Below the pieces are notes generated by a model, which did not search any database, had not been told where the DNA came from, and worked only from the letters and a program-made list of their open reading frames with translations. The position numbers and the translations under genes were made by a program. Below are positions 48,986-59,420 of a stretch of 64,000 nucleotides of DNA, one piece after another. The stretch is from positions 3,487,076 through 3,551,075 of the forward strand of contig WMCF01000015.1 of the NCBI GenBank assembly GCA_009792885.1, given 5' to 3'. This DNA comes from Eremophila alpestris peregrina. Taxonomy: Eukaryota > Chordata > Aves > Passeriformes > Alaudidae. Positions within the stretch are counted from its first letter, which is position 1, and every line of letters begins with the position of its first letter.

Positions 48986-51900
48986 TGTGGCTGAGAACAG
49001 AATTTGGGTGGGAACATTGCTTTTAAAAGTTATTAAATTCAGTATGAGTTTGTAATACAGAAGAGTTCTCACTCAAACCTGGCATCACAAACTTGGCAGA
49101 GCTTTCAGATGTTCCTCTTTAGACTTTCACTTCAATGAACATGTTTCTATTATAATCATATGTAAAACTATACTCCATAATATGTTCCTTCACTCCCTTA
49201 GGGCTTTCACCCTTCTCTGCCTCTCTCCCTTTCTTCTCTTTCTCATTCCTTCCTGCTCTACACATCACATTTTCCTTAATATGGAAAAAAAGCTTCCAAC
49301 AACATTTTTTTAATAGTTTTGTTGAGAGAGCTTTTAAACTCACAAGGCCATAAAGTTACAAAACACACAAAAGAAAAAACCACTTAGGTCCAGCTTTGTT
49401 TTCTCTGATGGGTCTAGGCTTGTTTGGAATAATAAATTAATAATAGTAATAGTAGTGTATAATAGTAACAATAGTAATAATAAAAGTGTAGTGCATCTTA
49501 AAGCAAGACTTGGCAAAGTATGTGATAATTTGAAATTAAAAATGCAAAACAAAACAGAAAAAATCCCAAAACAAAACAATGGCAGTCAGTTCCGACAGGT
49601 ACAAAACATTTCTGTGACTGTTTTCAAATTGCTATCCCAGCAGTTAGCATTTTAAAAGAATAATTAACTTAAGCTGAAACAAACAGGCTAAAACAATTTC
49701 TAACATACCTGAAATCTTCTGAATTATAATAATTAACTTAGAAGACCTTTTAAAACCAGAAATATGACATTTCTTTTGAAAAGCAGTGGTTAAAAGATTT
49801 CAGTGTTTGGCAACTGCTTTGGACGGGGAATTACAATTTTCTTACAAAAAATTTCCCAGCTTTGGCAGGGGAAAAACATTTTGGAATTGGCATGCCAGTT
49901 TTGTATTTTGGTCATTATTAAAATGGGGTCTAAGCTAGGCAACAAAGCAGAGAATGAATCAAGGTACCTGCTATGTCATTATGCCTGTGTGTATTCAGAG
50001 GGCTGCTCTTCCAAGATTAAATTTTTCTTTTTGCACCTTGGACTCCTACAAAAAACACAGTGATCTATTAAAAAATACTCTGCAGACAAATATTCAGGCC
50101 AGAAGGGAAAAGCATGCTGAGGAGCATGATGGTCTAGTTAAATGGTCAGAAACAGTGTGAGAAGAAGAGGCAAAATTCCCCATCCCTGTTTCCAGTTTAC
50201 TCAGTGACTGCATGAAATTAAGCACAGCAAAAGTCCTGGCAGATGGTGCAAAAGCCCATTGAGTTGTTGTGTAAAAAGCATAATTATAAAGCCTTGGGCT
50301 GTCATTTAAAAAAAGGTGTCAACCAAACCTGTCAGTGCATTATACATGCCCAGAATACATTAGGTGTATTGGGCCTATCAGGGAACACAGGCAAAGGAAT
50401 ATTCACTATCCAGACTGCAACTCAGGCTCAGACACTCAGCTCTGCTCAGAACAGAGCAAACCTGGGTGGCTGGAAACATGAAAATCACATAGTGAATTTC
50501 CAGTGGCATTTGAGGGCTTCGCATTGTGTGGTACCTGAGTGTAGTTTTATTTTTATGCATTTCTTTTCATCTTAAACTCTTCATTATCTACATAATTCCT
50601 GAGTTGTTATCTAGTTCTCAATGTACCTACACAACCTCTTTTCCTCTTTTTCCTTCTTTCATTTCTCTTTATGGCAGATGCCAACAAAATAAGCATAGAA
50701 CTAGTCACACAGCCCTAAGAAAACAGCTCCTGTCTGACCCAGCCTCCCAAAGTTAGGAGCTCTTTTAAAGTAATAATTTCAAAAGAGCAAGATAAATGCT
50801 GATGAACTGACCTTGTTTAAATATCTTGGACAAAACAAAATTGCTCATGTTGAATGCCAAAACCCATGCCAAAAATGGTTCTGTCTTGCTTTGAGAAATG
50901 GTTCCTTTGGAAATCTTTAATGCAGAACATTTTTCAAAAGATATTTTATTTCAACTGCAGTTTTCTAATAAAAATCACTTTCTTGAGAAATGCCTAACTG
51001 CTTTTACCCACTAGCAGGACCTGATGGTTCTTTAAGTTAGGTTATGACATACAAGTTGGCTATACCTTTTAGAGAAACACAGCAGACAGTTTCACCAAGC
51101 CCCAGATTTGGCTGTTTTGCACTGGTTTATGAGCAGTCAGTAGCCAGTAAAATCTACTTCTTCAGTGCAATAACAAAAGCAATGTGCATGACAGAAGCAC
51201 AAAAAACCTCATGCAGTTTGCCTCAGGACTGTCCTGGCAAGTTCCTATCAATTCTTCTTTAAAGTCTTGAAGGAAAGTTGGATAAAAACATCATTGTTTT
51301 GCTCTCCAGCCATGGTATGGTCTTGACTCTCACAAGACAATAAGTCCCTTACAGAAGCTTCATCTTCTCTTAGTGGTCTCTTGAAAGTGAGACTAATATG
51401 GGCAGAAAAAACAAGGAAGGATTATACTTAAGCATCTTAAAAGGAATGATGTCAAGAGGGACAAATCAAAACAACGCAAATTAAGAATTATTTATTATTT
51501 CTTCTCTCCTGGAACAAATTACAGCTAGTCACAAAAATTGTTCCAAACACTCGTGTGGTCTGGTTTTGGACTCTCACTATCTTTTTGGGCTTGTTTTTTC
51601 AAAACAGTAAGTGATATATAATTAAAAACACTAGGGTACTCAGTGTTTCACACTGATGAGCGATATTATGGATCAGATTGCTAACTGCTCATTTGTTCTT
51701 TTGCTTGCCTCATTGTTCTTTGGCTAAGACAGCACCACTTGTTTATTTGCCTTGATATGGCTCATTAGTAACATGAGGACCTAGCCCTGCCTGAGGACTG
51801 TCCTTAGTCAAGTGAAATTCAGACCAGAATCCACTGGAATATTTGTTTAACCACCTTACTTGGGTCAGGAAAAGTGATCAGCATATTGGCAGATCAAGCC

Positions 51901-53024
51901 TGCCTGTATGATACTTTGATAGGAAAAAAACTTATATGGAATCTCTAAAGTTAATGTACATTGTACTTCTGGAACAAGCAAGTATTCAGGATTTGTTGTG
52001 GAAGATAAAGGAAGTACTTTCTCTCTACTGTTATTGGAGAGACAGGAAAATATTCTTAAGGTTACACCTGGGTAAAGATGTAATTCTTTAAAGATCCTGG
52101 GTGTCTCACAAAGAACCCAAACCACTTTTGAAGAGTAAAGTATGGAGCACAGGGCATCACCAGCATTTTACATAGGACACATTCTAACATGCCCTTCCTG
52201 CTTCAGAAATCATTCATATCTTATCATTTTGGGCTCATAATTCTCACGTTATTTTCTGCATTTCAGTCACAGCCAAGGAACAATAAAAGGCTTAGTAGAG
52301 AAAGAAAGCACAACTGAATCAAATATATTTAGAAATTCGGAAGTGGAAACAGAAGGAAGCTACTGACACATAGTGTATTCCTGACGAACTAATCAAATGT
52401 TACACTTAAAAGATTATCAGTAATGTGGTGGATAATCAAGTCCCCTAGACAGCTATTGTTCAACTTTAGCATGATTTGAACAGTAAAAAGGTATGGGAAC
52501 ACTATTTGTACTATTGGTAGTGGGAAAAAGGGTTTCCATGAATGTATTAGGTAAAAAGCAGGGTGGTCTCACAGGGTTAAGAAAGATCTATCAGGTCTTC
52601 CAAATTTACCACTTGTCATTAAATGACTTCTCCTCTGACAACATATTGATTATTGCTGCACAGGCCCAGCAACATGTGGCAAAAGGTACTTATTAATGTC
52701 TTATCTCTGCAGTGACAGCATAAATGTATTTTACTAGGATCAGTATAATTCCCATCTATTCCACTCTGTCAACACATCTGCATAAATTGAGACTAAATTT
52801 AATTCTAGTTCAGACAGTAATTTCCTACTGCTTAACTGCCTAAAAAAGCCTTTCTTTTTCTAGTTTCTATGAAGGGTAGAAATGTTATCCTCAGCCTTAT
52901 CTTCAGCACACAGGAAAACTGAACAACCACACATCATGAGATTGCATCATGTCACTCAGGCTTCTCCTACCTCCAAACATTGCAAGCAAGCAATCCAGGC
53001 CATTCTCTGCATCTTTACCTGTTC
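48986..53024. other. anonymous non-coding sequence with AAT/AGT-rich tract
   Basis: Positions 49430-49495 are an irregular (AAT)n/(AGT)n tract. Frames of 60-110 codons at 49803-50063 and 50243-50575 carry no motif. No repeat family or RNA gene is recognised in these 4 kb. Confidence 0.45.
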
Positions 53025-53240
53025 CATCTGAGTATCAGGACACACTTTTTTACCGTAAGGGTGACTGAGCCCTGGCTCAGCTTGCTCAGGGAGATTGTAG
53101 AATCTTGAATCCTGGAGATAATTAAGTCACCTGGACATGGTCCTTGACATCCAGCTGTACGTGGTCCTGTTTAGCAAGGGAGTGGACCAGATGATCTCCT
53201 GAGGTCCCTTCCAAACATCAGCTTTTCTCTCATTCTGTGG
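53025..53240 (+). mobile_element. CR1 LINE 3' end, plus strand
   Basis: Diverged CR1 3' sequence: 'acacacttttttaccgtaag', 'ggtgactgagccctggctca', then 'gtggaccagatgatctcctg' and 'aggtcccttccaaacatcag', with a final CATTCTGTGG resembling one CR1 terminal octamer. Only the last part of the element is present. Confidence 0.88.
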
Positions 53241-53254
53241 CAGTGCAATCCTCA

Positions 53255-53256
<2 letters not shown>

Positions 53257-53299
<43 letters not shown>

Positions 53300-53307
53300 A
53301 AAAAAAA
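53257..53307. repeat. poly(A) tract of 42 bp plus interrupted A run
   Basis: Forty-two A residues (53257-53298), a C, and eight more A. It starts 16 bp after the CR1 end, preceded by CTCAATAAA. CR1 does not normally end in poly(A), so the tract is either an independent expansion or a tail from another retroposed sequence. The minus-strand frame at 53127-53312 that begins with phenylalanines is an artefact. Confidence 0.9.
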
Positions 53308-55400
53308 CCCAAAAAACTTTCAAAAGAAAGAATTTAAGACCTTCAAAGGAAGGATGATATGAAACTGGTAAGAATGGGAAAAAATAAAAAAATCTGGGAA
53401 AGACTAGGAAATTCACCTAAATTCAAACATTTAGTAAGAAAAGATATCTAGGGCTACATATTATCATAACTCTTCAGCTTATCCTGTTTACCATACATTT
53501 TGCTACATGTGCCTGCTAAAATTCAGTTGTACATTTGCTTTCTCTGATAGCTGAGAGTGCATGAAGACACATCAGAATACACTGCTTGGGCTTCTGCATG
53601 ATAATGCAGAACAAGACTCACATCAAATATGAAATATCTGCCACATTTATATTACACTTCTGTCTTTGTGCTTTGGTCCCTATTAAACAATCTGGAAACC
53701 TTACCAAAGCCATTAAGAGCAGATCCTCACAAATATATCTGAAATATGGCCACATCAGGTCTCTGTAGCAGTGAGATTTACCTACTGTCAGATGCAGCAG
53801 CTCTTTCAGAATCCCTTTTCTCCTTAATTACTTCGTTCTCTGGTAAAGCCAAATTCTATTTCCTTCAGGGTTCTTTATTGTCTCATGAGGAAAAAAACAG
53901 TCCAAACAGTTCTTCACTCTATAGCATATTGTCTTCTTTTCTTCTCCACAGCTCTCAAGAAGCTCCTTAATGAAGGTTGTTCTTCGACTGCTTTTCAGAC
54001 AGAATCTTCCTGTATTCAGTCCTGGATATCTGTAGGGCTGTCTGAAGTCTCTATCTGCATGATCTAAAGTAACTTAGACACTTTTTTCCACTTCCTAGTT
54101 ACTTTTTAAGTACTCATCCTATGATACCATTCAAAGAAACCTTCCAGGCCTTCATTCATATATCAGTTCAGGAGACAGCCATATTTCATAATATTGGCAT
54201 GATTTCATCTCACCAGAGTTCACAGGAGTTCTCTGAGATGGAACCTGAAGACTTCCTTTATTTTAAGCAGTCTTGTAAGTGAAATATCTTCCTTGATCTG
54301 CAAAACACCCTAAAAGCAAAACCCTGTTCTGTTACTTTTCCAAATAACAGTTTACTTGATTAGCAGCTGATTCACACAATTTGCAATTAATTGACTTTAG
54401 ATTACTTTAGTTGGACATTTAAAACCACATTACAAAGATTTGTGATGTTTCTGTCAGGTCAAATTCATTTCAGACTTGGTAAATGGCTAAGTACTTAATG
54501 AAGTGTTTTCATACGGAAAATCATGGGCAAATTTTGGAAAGCTTGGATAAACCAACAGATCTCCAAATATTTAAATTGAGTTGAACTTAATAAGTTGTGT
54601 TTCATGGCAACCTCATGGCATGAGTTCCTCTCAAATACTTCCAAACTGTGACAGTGCCAAAAATACATTATTGTGATTGTAATTTCTTAAAATATACTGG
54701 CATATCTAATTCTTCAGCAAATGATTCACTGTAACCATTTAAAAACTATGTCAAACAGATTCAATTTATTTGATTTTGGAAAAGGCATTATGAATTGTGA
54801 GTCTAACTGTGCTTCCTATAATCTCACTTCTTTTTTACAAAAGTTCTTTTATAAAATACCAGGAACTATACTGAACAACTGGCAGTCAGTTATGCTAAAG
54901 CAAGCAAAATCCTGTGATGGCTTCTTGAAGTCCCTAACACCATTGCAACTTTAGAGTATTTATCAGCACAGAAGTCATGGTTAAACTCAGATTATCTTTT
55001 GTGAGATGAAAAGGAATGCCCAGAATCTTACACCTTCCAAGTTTATCCAATTACTCTAGCTCACCTAATCAGTGTTTTAAGGCATAAATTATTATGACAA
55101 GATTCTTTTAATAGATCACAAACAGCCAATAAAAATGGGTTTTTCCTCCTCACACGTGTAGAAATAAATCATCTGTATAAAATAGAAATTGCCTGTTGTG
55201 CTTTTTATGAAAATAACAGAGCAGCTCAGACAATGTAGCCAAGGGTGGGACTACCAATGGTTATAAATAAAACATTAACAACGTCATTGTATTTCCCTTG
55301 ACTTCCACACTTGTATCTCTGGGGAAATAAAGGCCCTGTTACTTACTAACTTGAATTCCTGTCATTGTACTTTGGGAATCAGTTGCTTGAGATGAAAACC
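53308..55400. other. anonymous AT-rich non-coding sequence
   Basis: Small frames at 53586-54067 and 54721-54954 show no motif. Nothing else is recognised. Confidence 0.5.
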
Positions 55401-55440
55401 TACAACATATACCAAGGTTATACAACATATATCAAGGTTA
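55401..55440 (+). repeat. exact-register 20-bp tandem duplication
   Basis: The unit TACAACATATACCAAGGTTA is followed directly by a copy differing at one base (C to T at the twelfth position). The high identity implies a recent event. Confidence 0.93.
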
Positions 55441-55837
55441 TCATATCTGGGGACATTCACAAGCACTGATGTAGAGTGATTTTTTTTTTTTTTAGAAAAG
55501 CACAGAGTTAGGGAGACATAATAAATCAAGATAAACAACAAACTATGTGATGGCAGAAATTGCAGAGGAAAAGTGAAACATCATACTCTTTTTTTCAATT
55601 AAAAAGTAACCACAGTGTACTGTTGTAATCTTAACCTTTCTTTTTAAAGTTTTCAGCCTGCCTGAAGTGGTGATGTGTCAAGCTTTGCAAAAACACCTAT
55701 TCATCATTTCCTTCTGGATATCTTTCCCTCCTTTCTGCCACCAGTCTGTTAAAGTGAACTAATCATAGTAATACTTTTATCAAAATGATTTTTTCCTACT
55801 CTAGCAAATGCCAGAGGGTAATTTTCTCTCATAATTT

Positions 55838-56128
55838 GGGGAAGGGGAAGGGGAAGNNNNNNNNNNNNNNNNNNNNNNNNNNNNNNNNNNNNNNNNNNNN
55901 NNNNNNNNNNNNNNNNNNNNNNNNNNNNNNNNNNNNNNNNNNNNNNNNNNNNNNNNNNNNNNNNNNNNNNNNNNNNNNNNNNNNNNNNNNNNNNNNNNNN
56001 NNNNNNNNNNNNNNNNNNNNNNNNNNNNNNNNNNNNNNNNNNNNNNNNNNNNNNNNNAGGGAAGGGAAGGGAAGGGAAGGGAAGGGAAGGGAAGGGAAGG
56101 GAAGGGAAGGGAAGGGAAGGGAAGGGAA
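55838..56128 (+). repeat. (GGGAA)n satellite containing a 201-bp assembly gap
   Basis: The left side has three GGGGAA hexamers, followed by N from 55857 to 56057. The right side has about 14 GGGAA pentamers running to 56128. The gap lies entirely inside the purine array, so its true length is unknown and N=201 may be an estimate. The open frames on both strands through the N run are meaningless. Confidence 0.95.
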
Positions 56129-57811
56129 AATTATTTGTCTCAGGCAAATTCTACCCATTAAACTTCATTGGTGCGACCTACAAAGGTAACTATTTCCAGT
56201 TAAACCAGGTCAGGGACTATTCTTACAAAAAGATTGACAGAGGCAGACCAATGTACAAGCTCACATTTTCATACTTCTTAGTTTTCTTGTAACATGTGGG
56301 GAAAAAGACATTTAAATCAAATGCATTGCTGCTCTAAATTTCTTTTCTTGCCAACAGGTCCAAATTGCAGTCTGCATATGTCAATCTTTTCCCATCAAAT
56401 GTATGGGTTCAGGGAAAAATAAACTCCAAACGAAAATTACTCCCTTAAGTTCATACATCAGCTGGAACTAAACCAGTTCAAATTTTGGCACTCACATTTA
56501 TCAAACACCTTGTGTGAGAGTGTGAAGTGCTCAGGTCAAAACCTGTATTCGATTGCTATTTTTGCATGGTCAACAAGGCCTAGGCCATCAAATTCAGCCA
56601 ACATTTTTTTTGCACAGAAATTGTTTTTAGATTTTTCAGATAACCTCAGTAAATGTAATCGTCTTGACGATTCATATAAAAACTTTCCATTTATCAGAAA
56701 TTTTTTTTTTCATTTTTAAGTACAAAAAAGTTAGAATGTCAGTCTCTTCAGTAATGTAGAGTATCCTGTGTTGTTTGTTCATAACATATTTATTACACCT
56801 GGATTTTGTCCAGAAAAATAAACAAGTGATGTGAATTTATTTATTTTGGTATCACTGTTTTTAAGATAACTGAATTCACAAAATATATTTATTATGAATG
56901 GCTCTGTCTGTCCCTCCAGAAGACCAATGTGAGTGCTATTATTGATTTACCAAAGAAAAGGATTAGGTTAAAAACATCACAATCAAGGCCAAGAAAAAGT
57001 TTGTTTTTGTCTGAGCTTATGGCTAATTCTTTAAGCCAAAATGAGAGATAAAGGAAATGTTTAATCCTGATCATTACTATTAACCCATTTGAAACTAAGT
57101 ATATGTTGTTCTAACTGTGATTTTAGAAATGGAAACTGTATGGAATATGCACCCAGCCACTTTCTAGAAAAGAAGATCCAAATTTACTGGTGGCTTAAGT
57201 GGTGACTAATGTTACACGTGGAGAAATAATTGGTTAGGAAACAGATGTTAAGATGAGGAATGAATGATAAAAGAGACAATATGACATCATTTGTCCTTGA
57301 GTGTATCTAAAATTTATGTGACAAGACACAGACAAATTTAAGGAATCCCAGTAAATGCAATAAACAGATGTAGGAAACACCTTTTATTTTTAACTTATTT
57401 ATCCTATCCTAAACCTTCTTTGAGCTAAAACTCAGACACTAAGTTTCACCTCATCTAGTTTTAAACTGCTAAAAGGTTGAAAATTAAATCTGAGTTAGTC
57501 ACTATACTCACATCAGACTCAAAGGAGAGAGAATAATAGATTATCCAGAAGACAAATCCTCTGAGCAATCCTATACCCTAAAGTCCAGATGAAATGAATC
57601 ACCTTCAGAGACAACTTTTTATTCATGCAAAGAAATCTTATAAAAGCTGTTTCAGGTTTAGCATCTATCATGCAGATGCCTAGCTTGGAAATTGCTTTAA
57701 TGCAGTATACAGCCTCCAGCACACTTTTTGTGGGTAAACAAGGAGATCAGGAAAAGCAAAGCTCCATTCATCCAGAAAACATCTGCCATTGTCTAGTCAT
57801 TGATGAAGGTT
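56129..57811. other. anonymous AT-rich non-coding sequence
   Basis: The interval includes a T run at about 56699-56710. Nothing else is recognised; frames are 60-70 codons without motifs. Confidence 0.5.
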
Positions 57812-58125
57812 TTATTTGCCCCCTACTCTTGGAGACTTAGCACAGTGCTGTTCAGACATACTATGGCCAAACCTGCAGAGACTCATTAGGCTACTTAGAT
57901 CTCCACTTAGCTTTATAAAGGGAAGGGTTATTTTATTTCCCTGTTCCATGGCTGCAATTCCCTTACAGTTCAGACTGCTCCATTGTTTTGCCAGATGAGC
58001 TCTTTCCATCAGCTGCTCATCTTCCTCATCTTCTCTGCTATCTGCATTACAAGCGGATCCTGCTCTGAGTCTCTGAGAGCTTTGCTTGCGCTGGGGCACT
58101 GACTCACAAACTGCCTGTCATTCCT
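57812..58125 (-). other. open frame with acidic segment, unassigned
   Basis: On the minus strand a frame stays open for about 105 codons after an in-frame stop, and it has no ATG near its start. It includes an acidic patch (SREDEEDEQ) and an alternation of charged residues that look more protein-like than neighbouring frames. Inside it are an acceptor-like 'cgcttgtaatgcag' and a GTAAGG donor-like site after SSLN. I do not recognise a family. It could be part of an exon, a decayed retrocopy or chance. Confidence 0.2.
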
Positions 58126-58679
58126 TGCTGGCAGAAAGCAGCTCCAAGGTCCACTGTAACTCTGTCTTCAAGGCTTCCCTGGAACTTGCAGGATGTGTCT
58201 GTGTCAGTAAATAGGATTAGCCAGGAACACAGGCATGCTGCAACTTACTTGCACACATCTAAACCTTCTTCTCCACAACACATCCCATCCCATATACACC
58301 AAAAAAAAAAAAAAAAAAAAGGTGTCTGTGTCCAGATTCTTTATTGGAACAGCCTGAATCATGCATCATCCCATTCATAATACACCCAGGCATTATCTAA
58401 ACCAGGCCTAGCTGGCACAGTCACAACCACATTGCAATGTGGGAGTTCTCTCAAGAGTGGTGGATTTAACTCATCTATCCATCAGCTAATTAGAAATATG
58501 TGGGATTACACTTTCCTGTTTCCCAAAACTTGCTCTTAAACAAAAATGTTTAGGCCCATAACTGTTCACAGTGTTTAATGGGCTGGCATGCTCACAAAGC
58601 AAGTCACCATCCAAGAGGGTACCAATAAATGGGACACAAAGCCCTCAGAAATGTACATTCTTAGGAACATCTTTATCAA
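58126..58679. other. anonymous sequence with 20-bp poly(A)
   Basis: A 20-bp A run lies at 58301-58320. Just right of it the minus strand reads CCAATAAAGAATC (58325-58340 region), similar to a poly(A) signal context, but no gene or LTR body can be defined. The last part may be the decayed upstream portion of the CR1 that follows. Confidence 0.45.
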
Positions 58680-58940
58680 GCTCCAAGGGAACGGCTTGAA
58701 GTTGTGTCAAGGGACGTTTAGGTTGGATATTAGAAAATGTTTCTTTACCCAGAGGATGTTTGGGCACTTGAACAGGCTTCCCAGGGAAGTGGTCACAGCA
58801 CCAAACCTGTCTGAGTTCAAGAAGCATCTGGAAAATGCTCTCAGGCACATAGGGTGAGTCTCTCCTCTGCAGGACCATGAGTTGGACTGGATGATCCTTG
58901 TGGGTCCCTTCCAGCTCAGCATATTCAATGATTCTATGAT
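58680..58940 (+). mobile_element. CR1 LINE 3' end, plus strand
   Basis: The CR1 3' region is well preserved: 'cttgaagttgtgtcaaggga', 'cgtttaggttggatattaga', 'cttgaacaggcttcccaggg', 'aagtggtcacagcaccaaac', 'ggactggatgatccttgtgg' and 'gtcccttccagctcagcata', ending in ATTCTATGAT. It is 5'-truncated. The frames at 58588-58857 (plus) and 58645-58928 (minus) derive from it. Confidence 0.95.
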
Positions 58941-59199
58941 TACTCAGCTGCTGATATGTGGCAGTAACCAGTGACTACACGTTTACAGCTAACATGAAAA
59001 ATCAGGGAAGGAATCCAATTCTCTAGCTGTTCCCTTCCCTTTTATTCCGGATGCAAGAAATATATATACCAGTTTCATCTTTCACCTATTGAGCCTGCTG
59101 AGGTTTAAAATATTAAAAGGGGCAAAAGGTTCGCTTAAAATAGCAGCTGAAAAAGGAATGGTGAGAGAGGGAGTGGAGCATATCTTTTATTAATAGTGA
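58941..59199. other. anonymous sequence
   Basis: Short stretch after the CR1 end with nothing recognised. Confidence 0.5.
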
Positions 59200-59420
59200 G
59201 GGCAAGCACAGAGACATTGGCAGGCTCATTATTGCTCTGAAGCATAACAGTGTTAACTAACCCCTACTGCCTTATGCCATCAATAAGCAGCAGTAAATCT
59301 GCTTATCTGTATTATCAATCCATAAAAAAGATTCAGATTTACTTGGAATTAATTTTAACATTTTTACATTTGTGCTGATAAGATACTTTTGGCAAATTGG
59401 ATGTTACTATAAACGTTATC
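59200..59420. other. possible conserved non-coding block
   Basis: High-complexity sequence with several GATA-type cores (CTTATC at about 59302, GATAAGA at 59377-59383, TTATCA near 59416), a GTTAAC core near 59252, and TAAT-type cores. There is no repeat similarity and no frame. The motif density suggests an enhancer-like element, but this is inference without alignment. Confidence 0.22.

Noticed and set aside
48728..49072. 114-codon minus-strand open frame
   Set aside because: Most of it is the minus-strand CR1 fragment.
55749..56189. Frames of 109-134 codons across the gap
   Set aside because: They run through 201 N and a (GGGAA)n array; the translation has no meaning.
58301..58345. Poly(A) followed by reverse-strand CCAATAAAG, possible LTR or retrocopy end
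   Set aside because: The A tract and the signal have incompatible orientations for a retrocopy tail, and no LTR ends or body were found.
58588..58928. Frames on both strands of 73-89 codons
   Set aside because: Explained by the CR1 3' end at 58680-58940.
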